From contig NC_058143.1 of assembly GCF_011075055.1 (NCBI RefSeq), positions 7,331,057 to 7,395,056 of the forward strand: 64,000 bases of DNA. The letters are read 5' to 3'. The translations under genes were made by a program, and so were the position numbers. Shown piece by piece: positions 30,378 to 41,353 of this stretch; within the stretch, counting starts at the first letter, position 1, and the number at the start of each line of letters is the position of its first letter. The notes beneath the pieces were generated by a model. The model did no database searches, was not told where the DNA came from, and worked only from the letters and a program-made list of their open reading frames with translations. The stretch comes from Mangifera indica (Eukaryota > Streptophyta > Magnoliopsida > Sapindales > Anacardiaceae).

Positions 30378-31356
30378 TGATGTATATTCATCAAAACATG
30401 CAATAACATCCAAAATGCAAAAAAATATGTTTTCATTGTTCATTTAAAAGGGCAGTTTTCCAATTCATTTAATTTGACAGCCAAGATGAATTCTAATCCA
30501 AACCAAAGTTATATTAATGCATTCACAACACAGTGAGTTATCTTTTAATCTATGGCAACACAAAAACAAAATAAGTTAAAGCAGTCAAAATGAAGATAAA
30601 AGTCAGCGACGGATTTGGATTCTCTACAACTCTTTAGTGCATACACTTCAAACATACACAAATGCATTCAACTTTAGATTCTAAGGATGTAAAAATGAAA
30701 CCAAGGCATGAAGGAATAATTCCATTAGCCTTGGGGTCTTCCACCACCAATCTTCCTCCAAGATGATTGGATAAAGGAAAAGAGAGATAAAGGCTTCAAA
30801 GCGTTATCACCAAATTCATTCAAAATGCAAGCTATAGCTTTACAATTGGGAGGGCACCCTTTATATATGAGGAAGTGGTGGCGAAAGCTACAATTTTTCA
30901 ATGAAAGTCAATTAAAAGTAAGTAGTTTTCATAATTTAAGCTAAGCCTCTCATTTTAGAGTAAACCCATTTTTGTTAATGTACTAAAAGACAAAAGTTGT
31001 TCTCCTTTTCCCTAAATTTAGGAACCACGTTCTCTAACTTTATCAACCAACTTCCTATTTAGTTCTAAAAGAACTAATTACTGAATTTGGACTCAATAAT
31101 GAGGCTTTGATGTCTTGGGCTTGTGATGGACTTTCTTTGAGACTTCTTTAGGCCAAATAAAACAAGTCACTTAAGTGGATCTTGAGTCTATTCAATGAAG
31201 TTATGCCCAAAAGTGAGATTGGGCCAAAAATGAGCATGTATTGCTTCCTTTGCCTTGTGAAGGGTTGGATCTTCATTCTTTTTAAGCTCTTGGATGGCAT
31301 GGAGACTTGAGGAAGACTTGGAACCCAACAATGGTGATGGAGGCGAGTCTGCATTA
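30378..31356 (-). mobile_element. Solo gypsy LTR with imperfect target duplication
   Basis: A ~979-bp LTR from TGATGTATATTCATC to CTGCATTA (TGCATCA expected, so the terminal TG has mutated to TA). Flanks GTTCT (30373-30377) and GTTTT (31357-31361) agree at four of five positions. Host DNA appears continuous across it. It belongs to the same LTR group as 27093-27538 and 42382-43350. Confidence 0.75.
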
Positions 31357-31730
31357 GTTTTATACAAAGTTTTGTACCAGAGATAAAGTTTCAGTTATTC
31401 AAGCAAAAAAAAGTTATGCATATGGTCTCTTTTGTGCAAAGGTAAACAACCTACTAATCAAAGTACAAATTATGGGTAATTTTATAATTATATCAATCTT
31501 GACCATTATTAAGAAATTATTCAAAAACATAATACTAAAAAACTAGATGTTTTGGCATGGTAGAAGGATAAGGCAAAAACTTTTCTATAGCATCAAAATC
31601 TGCTTTTAGTGTAGATGGATGCGTGCTAGATGATAGATGATCTAATCTACACCTAAACATGGTTGACATAATAATGTATATAAAAGATTGTGATGAAGGC
31701 ATCATAGGAGCATCAACCCATCAAGGAGAT
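31357..31730. other. AT-rich sequence, nothing recognised
   Basis: No conserved frame, repeat end or RNA is visible. It is probably the continuation of the old element that hosts the solo LTR at 30378-31356. Confidence 0.4.
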
Positions 31731-32560
31731 TCACTACACATTCCGGTTGGGCCAATTACAAGGAGCAAAGCAAAGAAGATGTAACAAGCCTTAGTTGGGC
31801 TTGTGGAGGGCTTAGAGACTAAAAGTAGCTCACTTAAGGACGATTGAATGCTTGAAGGAGCCAACAGAGAGGTTAATTTGATTCAAGCCCAAGCTTATAC
31901 ACAAACAGATTTTGAACGACTATAACTTTTGATCCGAAAGGAGTTAACTGGCCTATAATATATCAATGTAAAACTTATTTTAAGCTTTATAACAACAATT
32001 GCTTCACCAGTTATGCCTAATTTAGAGGCCCAAATAAAACTGTTTTAGTGTGTATTACGTAGTTTTTGTTTTACCAAATTTAGGATTTTCGATTTTAATG
32101 ATTGTGATCTTGTTTGTAACTGGGCTAGATTTTATTGATCCCAATTGACATATTTTCTTTTAATTTAATCAGTTGTTTTGGGTAGTTAATTATGTAATGG
32201 GCTTGGAAAGTTTGGAAATCCATTGGGTCATGGGTCGTTTGGGGTTACGTTGGCATTGTAATATATAAACTAAAATTTTCATGATGACTACATCTTTTGG
32301 TCGACTTTTGGCACAATTTTGCTTATTATTAAAACTATTAATCCTTTGAACTTATTAAGCTTTCTCTTGTGGCATTCACCATTACGATTCTAAGGTTTGT
32401 ACGATTCCATATCAATTCGGGTCAAGGGTCATTCAATGATGAAACTGGTTCAGTCTTAGGGAAAATATCTTCTTGGGCATTAAGCCTTGCATCAAATCGT
32501 CAAGGTTTGTGTCAGATTGGGTCAAAGCTAAATTCAAAATCCAGAATCATGTGACAAAAG
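31731..32560 (+). repeat. Second old gypsy pol tail and LTR-like region
   Basis: Near 31743 the translation gives VGPITRSKAKKM then a stop and ALVGLVEGL, homologous to 28378 onward. The following 700 bases share blocks with 28700-29110 (TAATGGGC, CATTGGGT, TCAAGG). The copy is heavily decayed and no reliable terminus was found. Confidence 0.45.
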
Positions 32561-33040
32561 ATATCTTTGATGAATTCAAAGATTTGAATGTTGAATATGA
32601 GTAGATAAATGGTATAGTATATATATTTTATTTATATTTGTAATTTATACAATATGTAAATTAATTTATTTACACTAAGTTATAAACTTATAATATTTTT
32701 TATCATGTAACCATGGTATTCTTTTACCACAAGTGAGAGATTATAAATAAAATGTTTAGGATACTGCCCTTGGTTTTAATAATTAAAAAATAATTTGTGT
32801 TTTTAAATTTAATAATTAAAATTTAAAAAAATGTTTACATAGGTCGACCCATTTAAGGCTTGATATATATAGGGTTGGGCCTTGGTTCTTCTAAAATCTA
32901 TGGGTCGGTCTAGCCTGAAAGCCTATTACTGTATGGACCTAAAGGCTTGACCAGGCCGATAAGCCCGATGGGCCAAGCTGGAGCCAACCAGAATCAGTCC
33001 ATTGACATGTCTACCTTGGTCAGTAGAGTGTCCTTTAAAC
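32561..33040. other. AT-rich DNA, then a GGCCC-rich stretch
   Basis: Bases 32561-32850 are almost pure A/T. Bases 32830-33000 carry repeated GGGCC/GGCCT words (GGTCGACCC, GGGTTGGGCC, AGCCCGATGGGCC), a pattern common in small plant transposons. No terminal inverted repeats could be paired by eye. Confidence 0.35.
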
Positions 33041-35640
33041 CTTAGTTGGTGACTAGGTCATATCGTATTGCATTCATCTTGTTCTAGTTCACTCTTGGCC
33101 GAATCTACATAGTTGGATTCTACAAACTTCAATTGTTTAACTTACCTTATAATTAAATCAAACTTGCATAGAAACACATCATTATGCTAGGGCAAAGTCC
33201 CATTGGCCTTTCTTCATCCCACAAATGCATTGAATTAAATTTCCCAAGGAACTGTTAACCACCTTTATTTGTCCATTGGTTTGTGGATGTGTGATAGTAC
33301 TAAATTTCAATTCAATCCCAAATCTCTTCCACAAAGTATGCCAAAATGCTACCAAAAACTTGTTTTCTCTATTTGAAACAATTGATAATAAATCCTATGT
33401 AAACAAACAACCTTTATTAAACATAACTTGGCCACATGTAAGCATTAGTTGTCTTCCCATAAGGAATAAAGTGGGACATCTTGGAGAATCTATCTACCAC
33501 AACAAAAACCAAGTCATATCCCCTTTGAGTTCTTGGTAACCCCATACAAAATCCATGGAAACATCATCCCAAGGTGCATTAGGGGTGGTTAAGGGCATGT
33601 AAAATCCTATGTTTTCCTATTGTCCCATACTAATTTGGTAAATAGGACACTTTTGGACAAAATTCCCCACATCTCACTTCAATTGAGACCAATAATACCT
33701 TTTTTCCAATACAGCTATAGTTTTATCTCTACCTACATGTCCACTCAAATCATTTGAGTGTAATTCTTTAGTTAGCTTATCTCTTAATGAGCTTTTTGGA
33801 ATACATAATTGAGTCCCTTTAAACAAATACCCATCTTGAATAATGAAATCACCCATGGGAAGATTATGTAAATAATTATTTCATACTTGGCTGAAATCTT
33901 CATCATTCTCATATAACTCCTTGAGTTGCTCAAATCCAGTAATTTCAAGGGCAATTGTGATTAACAATGCTGCTCTTCTACTTAATGCATTTGCCACTCT
34001 ATTGATTGCACCAAATTTATAGACAATCACATAATTAAATCTCTCAAGGTATAAAGCCATCTTGCTAACATTCAGATTATATACTTTTGGACAGCCTTAA
34101 AATGCTGAAGGGCTTGTGGTCTAAATAGATGATAAAATCCCTTGGTATCAAATAAGGCTCTCATGTCTTCAAACATCTAAATACTGCATATAATTCCTGT
34201 TGATAAGTGGACCACTTCTGTCTAGCTTCACTTAACTTCTCACTAAAGAAAGCAATTGGTCTCTTCTCTTGTGAAAGTACTCCACCAATCCTAATTACAC
34301 TAGCATCACACTCTTTATAATCCCATGTCTTCAAACATCTAAATACTACACATAATTCTTGTTGGTAAGCGGATCACTTCTATTTAGCTTCACTTAACTT
34401 CTCATTAAAGAAAGTAATTGGTCTCCTATCTTGTGAAAGCACTACACCAATCCCAATTCCACCAGCATCACACTCCAACTCAAAAGCTCTATTAAAATTG
34501 GGCAACGATAAAATGAAAGTTATTGTTAACTTTTCCTTAATCAATTTGGTCTGCATCTTCTCCCCATTGAAATTTTCCTTTCTTCAAACAATTTGAGATA
34601 GATCCTATGATGCCACTGAAATTATGAATGAATCTTCTATAGAATGTAGCCAACCCATGAAAACTCCTCATCTCACTTATAGTTTTTGGTGTCTCCCATT
34701 CTTTGATTGCTTTAATCTTGTCCTCATTCACATGTATCCCCTTATCACTAACTATGAAGCTTAAGAATAATAGCTTTCTTGTTAAGAACAAGCACTTCTT
34801 TAGATTCGCATATAATTTGTTCTCCCTCAAAACCAAGAACACTTGCTTTAGGTGATTTAGGTGCTCCTCATCATTCTTACTATAAATTGAAATGTCATCA
34901 AAGTAAACCACAACAAACCAGCTAAGAATGGTTTTAATACTTGATTCATCAACCTCATAAATGTGCTTGGTGCATTTGAGGGTCCAAATGTAATGACTAA
35001 CCATTCATATAAACCATCCTTCATTTTGAATGCGGTTTTCCATTCCTTTGCTGGTTGAATTCTAATTTGATAATACCCACTCTTTAAGTCTACCGTTGAA
35101 AATAACTTCGCACCATGCATTTGGTTTAACAAATCATCAAGTCTAAGAATAGAAAATCTATACCTTATGGTTATTTTGTTGATGGCACAACTATCCACAC
35201 ACATTCTCCAACTTTTATCCTTCTTTGGGGTCAATAAGGCATGTACAACACATGTACTAATGCTTTTTTGAATGTGGCCTTTCCTTGGTAATTCCTCCAC
35301 TTGTTTTTTTAAGATCTCATTCTCCTTAGAACTCATACGATAGTGTGGCAAATTTGGTAAACTAGCACCAGAAATGACATCGATCTGATATTGAATATTT
35401 AGCAATGAAGGTAGCCCAATAGGTTCAGTTGTTATATCTTTAAACTCATCAAGTAACCCTTGCACCTACTTGGGGAACGATTTCTCCTCTTCATCTTCCC
35501 CTTTAACTACGAGGGCTATTGGAGTCTTTGTCTCCTTTATGGTGTCAAGGAATTTCTCCTTCTCTAAAGGTATTGAGAGTAAGGCCTTCCTATCTTTCTT
35601 TGGACAAACCACTCCTCCCTTTCTATGAAATGCAATAATC
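33041..35640 (-). pseudogene. Gypsy G3 pol remnant (RT, RNase H, integrase)
   Basis: Read leftward on the minus strand: KKDRKALLSIPLEKEK (after the protease), then RT with [79 protein letters not shown] and [11 protein letters not shown] (near 34900). RNase H follows with an internal duplication, then the integrase zinc region [17 protein letters not shown] (33674-33856) and a decayed core. It is a different lineage from G1/G2 and full of frameshifts. L7 splits it at 35640; the protease end continues at 41685. Confidence 0.8.
34162..34485 (-). repeat. 162-bp tandem duplication in the G3 RNase H
   Basis: CATGTCTTCAAACATCTAAA begins both copies, at 34162 and 34324. The copies share CTTCACTTAACTTCTC and GCATCACACTC and differ at many positions, so the duplication is old. 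It repeats the start of RNase H (RQKWSTYQQELYAVF). Confidence 0.85.
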
Positions 35641-36194
35641 GAGAGGAAAACTATTAATAAAAGAAGGCTGGAAACAAAGAGAGAGAAAATGCTCTCCCTT
35701 CTCTCTAGGATCTCTACCACCTTTTGTTAACTTTCAATCTGCCACCTTCTTCCTCCACTGGTTGGTGTCCCTTCCGGCACAACCTCCAGCCCGGAGACCC
35801 CTTGGTCACCGGTTTTCCTCCTTTCATGGCAGTCCTCTCCTTGCTTCTACCCTCTCGGTTTTTGTTTTCCTAATCTAGTTTGTAGTCTCTTCTGTTTTGT
35901 GTCCTTGCATTTAGTTTTCAGTTTCGGTCCAGCTTGTTCTTATCATTTCTATACTTTTTGCATCTTCTGGTTGTTTATCTTGGTCCTCCGGAAATTTCTT
36001 TGTTCATCCTCTTGGCGGTTTACTCATTTTCAGTGTTCAAATTCAAAATTTCAGCTTTCTCTTTCCTCTGTGGTGTTTCTTTCCTTTTTGGTGTTTACAG
36101 CAGTCCTTCTTTCTTGTTTCAGAGTGGTCTTTGCCATTTTTGGTGAATTTAGACTGCTGTGCTTTCTTCTTGTCTCCCATTGGCTGTCAAAGTT
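35641..36194 (+). promoter_or_regulatory. L7 5' UTR
   Basis: The block ATGCTCTCCCTTCTCTCTA near 35688 is shared with L5, L6 and L8. A stem CCGGAGACC (35791-35799) with GGTCACCGG (35804-35812) has one mismatch. The region is C/T-rich on the sense strand. An internal Pol II promoter is expected for this class but is not shown by sequence alone. Several upstream short frames precede ORF1. Confidence 0.65.
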
Positions 36195-37709
36195 ATGTCT
36201 AAAAAGGAAAGCTCCTTACCCTCTCACGTTTCCTCTTGCTTGAACCATCATGAGAGCCTTTCTCACATGTCTAGTAATACTTCTGAAAATTCCTCTTTTC
36301 CCTCCTTAAAAGAGTCTTGCGTTAAAGGTTCTGCTCCTGTGCTCACCGAAAATTCCTCTATTCCGGCATCCACCTCCCTAGCTCCGGTGAATGATGGTAA
36401 ACGCCCTTGGAATGTTCTATTCAAGGCGAAACAAAATTCCAACCTTAAGCTTGAATACTTTCCTCCCTCGGATAGCATGGATGGAGGGAAATACTCCATT
36501 TCTCCTCCCCCTGAAGTTGCGGATGATGGTGCAAAGAGATGGGAGAGGTGTGCTATTGGTTTTTTCATTGGAAGAAGAATGCCGTTCCTCCTTGTGAAAA
36601 GGTATGCTTTCCGTCATTGGTCCAACTTTGGGCTTATTGACTTTATATCTACTGGAATGGGAGTTTATCTCCTGAAATTCAAGGATGAGGAAGGTATGTT
36701 GAAAGTTCTGGAAGAGGAATCATGGATGATAGGTGGGCAGCCCCTTTTTGTAAGAAGATGGGAAAAGAACCTCTCAATGGTGGCAGAAAACATAAAAAAG
36801 ATTGCGGTATGGATAAAATTTTATGGTGTTCCCCTGGAATATTGGAGCTTAAAGGGTTTTAGCCATATTGCAAGTGTCCTAGGCCGACCCCTCTATGTCA
36901 ATTCTGTCACGGAGGAAGGTAGTAGATTGGAGTATGCCCGTATTTGTGTGGAGATCAATGTAAACCATGATTTCCCGGAGAAGTTGGAGCTTGTGCTTCC
37001 ATCAAAAGAAAGAGTTGAAATTCGGCTGGAGTATGCATGGAAACCTGTCAAATGCAGCTTGTGTAATATATTTGGCCATGGAAATGAAGAGTGTAAAAGG
37101 AGAAGTGAAAGAGGAGAAGCTGGAAGAGCAAAACATGTTTCACATAAAGGAAAAAAGGTGAATAACATGGAGGAGGCTTCGGATACAAAAGTGGGGATGG
37201 TTACTTCTGAAATTCAGCATACGGCTAGGAACAGCAAGGGGAATGGGCGACTAAACTCAATGTTCCCTAGTAATGTGAAGGAGGGGAAGGAAACTCTTGT
37301 CAATAGTATGGGGATTATGAATAAAAACAAGTTTGCTGCCTTAGCAAGCAATGAAAACATTGTGACTAATGAAACTCAAACCGAAGGGGAGAATACATTG
37401 GTAGATAAAACATATGAGGAGTTAGGCCCTTCAAATAGAGTGGAATCTGTTAGTGGTGCCTCTTCTAGCACTATGACACCAATTGTGGCCGAACCTTCAA
37501 AGGTGGAAAAGGTGGGGGGAATTCTCTCTAAAGAGGGTAATTCAGACCTGGAACATTGTGAATCTCCAGCAATTAGTCACTTTGGAGGCAAAATTATGGT
37601 TGATGAGGTGGATTTCATAAGGGAGAAAGGTGACACTCTTAGCAAAACTCAACGGAGGAGATTAATGAAGCAAAAGCGAAGTGCTTCCCCCATCAATTCC
37701 ATCAAATGA
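36195..37709 (+). CDS. L7 ORF1: LINE RNA-binding protein
   Basis: A 504-residue protein from ATG at 36195 (MSKKESSLPSH). In order: a Ser/Thr-rich N-terminus, a DUF4283-type RRM-like region (about 70-240; RPWNVLFKAKQNSNLKLEYF, CAIGFFIGRRMPFLLVKR, IKKIAVWIKFYGVPLEYW), a CCHC zinc knuckle CSLCNIFGHGNEEC at about 287-300, and a charged tail with HFGGKIMVDEVDF and a Lys/Arg-rich end. It should coat the LINE RNA and act as chaperone in the ribonucleoprotein. An upstream in-frame GTG exists, but the ATG is the likelier start. The stop overlaps the ORF2 ATG (ATGA at 37706-37709), suggesting stop-and-restart translation. Confidence 0.92.
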   Translation: MSKKESSLPSHVSSCLNHHESLSHMSSNTSENSSFPSLKESCVKGSAPVLTENSSIPASTSLAPVNDGKRPWNVLFKAKQNSNLKLEYFPPSDSMDGGKYSISPPPEVADDGAKRWERCAIGFFIGRRMPFLLVKRYAFRHWSNFGLIDFISTGMGVYLLKFKDEEGMLKVLEEESWMIGGQPLFVRRWEKNLSMVAENIKKIAVWIKFYGVPLEYWSLKGFSHIASVLGRPLYVNSVTEEGSRLEYARICVEINVNHDFPEKLELVLPSKERVEIRLEYAWKPVKCSLCNIFGHGNEECKRRSERGEAGRAKHVSHKGKKVNNMEEASDTKVGMVTSEIQHTARNSKGNGRLNSMFPSNVKEGKETLVNSMGIMNKNKFAALASNENIVTNETQTEGENTLVDKTYEELGPSNRVESVSGASSSTMTPIVAEPSKVEKVGGILSKEGNSDLEHCESPAISHFGGKIMVDEVDFIREKGDTLSKTQRRRLMKQKRSASPINSIK

Positions 37710-40700
37710 CCAATATAGCCTGCTGGAATATTAGGGGCCTTAATGCTCCTATTAAGCAAAAGGAGGTTAGTAGATTTATTTTGCAAAATAAGATTGATGT
37801 TATGTCCATCCTTGAAACAAAAGTTCGAAGTACTAATATCAATAGAGTGTGTTCTAGCATTTGGGAAGGTTGGGAGCATTGTAGTAATGTGAATAATGGT
37901 TCTATAGGCAGAATTTTGATTGGTTGGAATAAAGCTACTATTAGACTTAATGTTATTGCGGAAGATAGCCAATATATGCATTGTGATGTAAAGCTTGTAA
38001 AGGAGAACTCTAGCATTTGCTTGACAATAGTCTATGGCAGCAATAATCCTATGGAGAGGAAGGTTCTTTGGTGTAATCTCATAAATCTAGCCCATATGAT
38101 GCAAAATTCACCTTGGATCATAATGGGAGATTTCAACACCATCAAACACCCACTAGAAAAGATTGGGGGGGCTGCTTGGGGAAATTCCTACTGTGAGGAC
38201 CTTAGTAATTGTATGAGAGATGCTGAATTGGATGATCTAAGGTACATGGGTCATCTCCTAACTTGGAGCAATTGTAGTGAAGGAGGGAGAAGGATTGCAT
38301 GCAAACTTGATAGGGCTCTTATCAATGATTCTTGGAAAGATATATTCCCTAATGCCATGGCTCAATTCTTCAACCCCTCCATTTCCGATCATTCTCCATG
38401 TTTGGTGAGAATTGGTGCCATTGAGGATAGTAGGAAAGTTCCATTCAAATTCTACAATATGTGGACTCACCATGAAAACTTTCTCAATGTTGTTGCTGAA
38501 GTTTGGAACCAAGAAGCACAAGGCAGCCCCATGTTCAATGTAACAAGCAAACTTAAAAAACTGAAAATTGAATTAAGGAAGTTCAATAAGGAGCATTTTG
38601 GTCACATATCCGAAAGAGTTTTAGAAGCTAGAAAGCAACTTGAAAATGTCCAAGAGCTTCTCCGGAGAAACCCCTTGGATGAGGATCTTGCTAGGGAGGA
38701 AAAAATAAGTCTAGAATGCTATAGATCCATCTCTTTAGCTGAGGAATCTTTGGCTAGACAAAAATCAAGAGTCCATTGGCTTAAGGAAGGTGATCAAAAC
38801 ACTAAATATTTCTTCAAAAGCATTAAAGGCAGAAGAAATAGAAACTCTATATATGGGATCCAAAGGGAGAATGGCACCTTTGTTTATGGCATGGAGGAGG
38901 TGAAGGCGGAATTTGTAGATCACTTCAAATCTTTCCTAAATGTAAAGGAGCATTCAAATGTGAACCTTGAGCAGCTCAAAAAGGTAGTCAAATTCCGGCT
39001 TGGTGATGAGGAAAAAGGAATGCTTATCAAAGAAGTTTCAGCGGAGGAAATCAAAGAAACCATCTTTGCCATGGATAATAACAAGGCTCCGGGTCCGGAT
39101 GGATATGGTGCATGTTTTTTCAAGTCGGCATGGAACATCATTGGTGATGATATTATAAGGGCCATCAAACACTTCTTCAAAACAGGCCACCTTTTAAAAG
39201 AGGTAAATTGCACTATTCTTGCTCTTGTTCCTAAAGTTGCTAACCCTACTTTTTGCAAGGATTTCAGACCTATTGCTTGCTGCAATACAATGTACAAATG
39301 CATCACTAAAATCATGGCAAACCGCCTCAAGGTCCTTCTTCCGCAGTTCATAAACAAAGCTCAAGGAGCCTTTGTGGGAGGCCGTAGCATTGGTAAAAAC
39401 ATCCTTCTATGCCAAGAGCTTATGCAAGGATACCATAAGGACACTCTTGAAAAGAAATGTGCCATAAAGATTGATATTATGAAAGCTTATGACTCTTTGA
39501 ATTGGGATTTCTTATTTGCTGCTCTTAATACCATTGACATACCGCAAACTTTCATAACTTGGATAAGGAGTTGCATCACTAGTCCTAAGTTTTCAGTGGG
39601 CTTAAATGGTGAACTTGTGGGCTTCTTCAAAAGTACTAGGGGGCTAAGGCAAGGGGATCCGCTCTCTCCTCACCTTTTTGTCATTGCTATGGAGGTGCTC
39701 TCTTGCATGCTTAGTGACCTAAAGGAGAATGCTCAGTTTAGCCATCATTGGAAGTGCAAAAAGAATAATATCACCCACTTATGTTTTGCGGATGATCTCA
39801 TGATTTTTTGTAGGGCGGATGTCTATTCCATATCCCTTATAAAAGAGGTATTAGATTGCTTCCACTCTTGGTCCGGGCTAAAATCAAATCTGTCCAAGAG
39901 CAATATTTACCTTTCGGGAGTCAATAATGCTGAAGCGGAACACCTAAAATCAATCCTTGGCATTGATTTTGGCTCTCTCCCTTTTAAATACCTTGGTGTC
40001 CCTATGATCTCTTCAAAACTAAGGATTGATGATTGCAAACCCCTTATTGATAAGATTGTGGCAAGGATCTCTTCTTGGAAAAGCAAGTTCCTTTCTTATG
40101 CTGGAAGACTTATCCTTATCAAGGCTATCCTCTTTAGCATCCAAGTATATTGGTCTTCTACTTTTATCCTCCCTGCAAAGGTGCATAAGGTAATTGATAG
40201 CTACCTTAGAAATTTCCTTTGGAGTGGAGACATATCCTGTAGCAAGAAGGCAAAAGTTGCTTGGGATGACATTTGTCTCCCAAAGGAGGAAGGAGGATTG
40301 GGCATTATGAAAAGCAAATCTTGGAACAAGGCTGCCATGATGAAGCATATATGGAAGCTCCTTCAAAATGCTGGAACTTCCTTATGGGCCGATTGGATCC
40401 ATGACAATCACTTGAGAAATAAAAGCTTTTGGGGGATTAATTCAAGTAGCAATTGTTCTTGGGTTTGGAGAAAATTGCTTTCTCTAAGGGAAAGCATCAA
40501 GGGAAAAATCAAAAGAATTGTAGGTAATGGGCAGAATACTCACCTTTGGTATGACAATTGGCACCCTCTAGGCCCTCTCATAGACAAATATGGCCATAGA
40601 GTCGTTTATGATTCAAGACTTCCGTTGTATTGTAAAGTAAAGGAGGTGATTGAAGAAGAAGCATGGAAATGGCCTTTGACAAATTCCACAGCTCTTTTGG

Positions 40701-41353
40701 AACTAAAAAATACCATCATTCCTCCTCCTTCTCATGGTGATGATATCCTTTGGTGGAAACCAAGCTCCAATGGTTTATTCTCCATCAAATCGGCTTGGAA
40801 TAGCATTAGAGGATCCAAAGCCAAAGTGCCATGGTATAGTATCATTTGGTTCAAAAGACATTTCCCAAGGCACTCATTCATCGCATGGATGGGGATCAAG
40901 TGTGGTATGAAGACCAAAGATAAGCTTTATGACCTCGGCATCATTCCAAGCAATATGTGTGGTCTTTGCAATGGGGATCCGGAAAGCATGGATCATCTCT
41001 TTTTCAAATGCCCTTATTCTGCCGCCATTTGGAGTCATTTTGCTAATCTTTGCTGGTTTGATATTCCCCCCCTTCCTTGGGGCACTCTTGTTCTCTACTA
41101 TGCCGACAAATGGAAGGGAGATAAACTTCTACACATCATTTGTAAGCTTTGCTTTGGTGCCACTTTATACTACATATGGGTTGAACGCAACAATGTATAC
41201 TTTGGTAGGAACAATTCTCCGCAAGAAAGGATCATTGCCGCCATCAAGGATTGTGTGAAAGCTAGAACATTGTCCTTATCAAACATTCAAAGATCTTCCG
41301 TAAATGACTCCATTGCATTGATATGGGACTTGCCGAGATCCATATTTTGTTAA
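37706..41353 (+). CDS. L7 ORF2: endonuclease-reverse transcriptase
   Basis: An uninterrupted 1,215-residue protein. The APE-type endonuclease (about 1-235) has CWNIRGLN, SILETKV, IIMGDFNTI near 140 and SDHSPC near 227. After a helical linker the RT (about 440-790) has APGPDGYGACFF, NCTILALVPKVANP, CAIKIDIMKAYDSLNWDF, GLRQGDPLSPHLF near 645, the active-site FADD near 693-696 and LPFKYLGVPM. The C-terminus carries the zf-RVT domain with WFKRHFPRHSFIAWMG and CGLCNGDPESMDHLFFKC (about 1085-1105) and ends WDLPRSIFC. It should nick target DNA and copy the LINE RNA from the nick. Confidence 0.95.
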   Translation: MTNIACWNIRGLNAPIKQKEVSRFILQNKIDVMSILETKVRSTNINRVCSSIWEGWEHCSNVNNGSIGRILIGWNKATIRLNVIAEDSQYMHCDVKLVKENSSICLTIVYGSNNPMERKVLWCNLINLAHMMQNSPWIIMGDFNTIKHPLEKIGGAAWGNSYCEDLSNCMRDAELDDLRYMGHLLTWSNCSEGGRRIACKLDRALINDSWKDIFPNAMAQFFNPSISDHSPCLVRIGAIEDSRKVPFKFYNMWTHHENFLNVVAEVWNQEAQGSPMFNVTSKLKKLKIELRKFNKEHFGHISERVLEARKQLENVQELLRRNPLDEDLAREEKISLECYRSISLAEESLARQKSRVHWLKEGDQNTKYFFKSIKGRRNRNSIYGIQRENGTFVYGMEEVKAEFVDHFKSFLNVKEHSNVNLEQLKKVVKFRLGDEEKGMLIKEVSAEEIKETIFAMDNNKAPGPDGYGACFFKSAWNIIGDDIIRAIKHFFKTGHLLKEVNCTILALVPKVANPTFCKDFRPIACCNTMYKCITKIMANRLKVLLPQFINKAQGAFVGGRSIGKNILLCQELMQGYHKDTLEKKCAIKIDIMKAYDSLNWDFLFAALNTIDIPQTFITWIRSCITSPKFSVGLNGELVGFFKSTRGLRQGDPLSPHLFVIAMEVLSCMLSDLKENAQFSHHWKCKKNNITHLCFADDLMIFCRADVYSISLIKEVLDCFHSWSGLKSNLSKSNIYLSGVNNAEAEHLKSILGIDFGSLPFKYLGVPMISSKLRIDDCKPLIDKIVARISSWKSKFLSYAGRLILIKAILFSIQVYWSSTFILPAKVHKVIDSYLRNFLWSGDISCSKKAKVAWDDICLPKEEGGLGIMKSKSWNKAAMMKHIWKLLQNAGTSLWADWIHDNHLRNKSFWGINSSSNCSWVWRKLLSLRESIKGKIKRIVGNGQNTHLWYDNWHPLGPLIDKYGHRVVYDSRLPLYCKVKEVIEEEAWKWPLTNSTALLELKNTIIPPPSHGDDILWWKPSSNGLFSIKSAWNSIRGSKAKVPWYSIIWFKRHFPRHSFIAWMGIKCGMKTKDKLYDLGIIPSNMCGLCNGDPESMDHLFFKCPYSAAIWSHFANLCWFDIPPLPWGTLVLYYADKWKGDKLLHIICKLCFGATLYYIWVERNNVYFGRNNSPQERIIAAIKDCVKARTLSLSNIQRSSVNDSIALIWDLPRSIFC

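Noticed and set aside
32561..33040. A complete MITE in the GGCCC-rich stretch
   Set aside because: I could not pair terminal inverted repeats or a target duplication by eye.
37649..38016. Antisense frames across the ORF1/ORF2 overlap of the LINEs
   Set aside because: They recur in L5, L7 and L8 only because the sense strand is conserved; codon pattern and domains support the sense ORFs.
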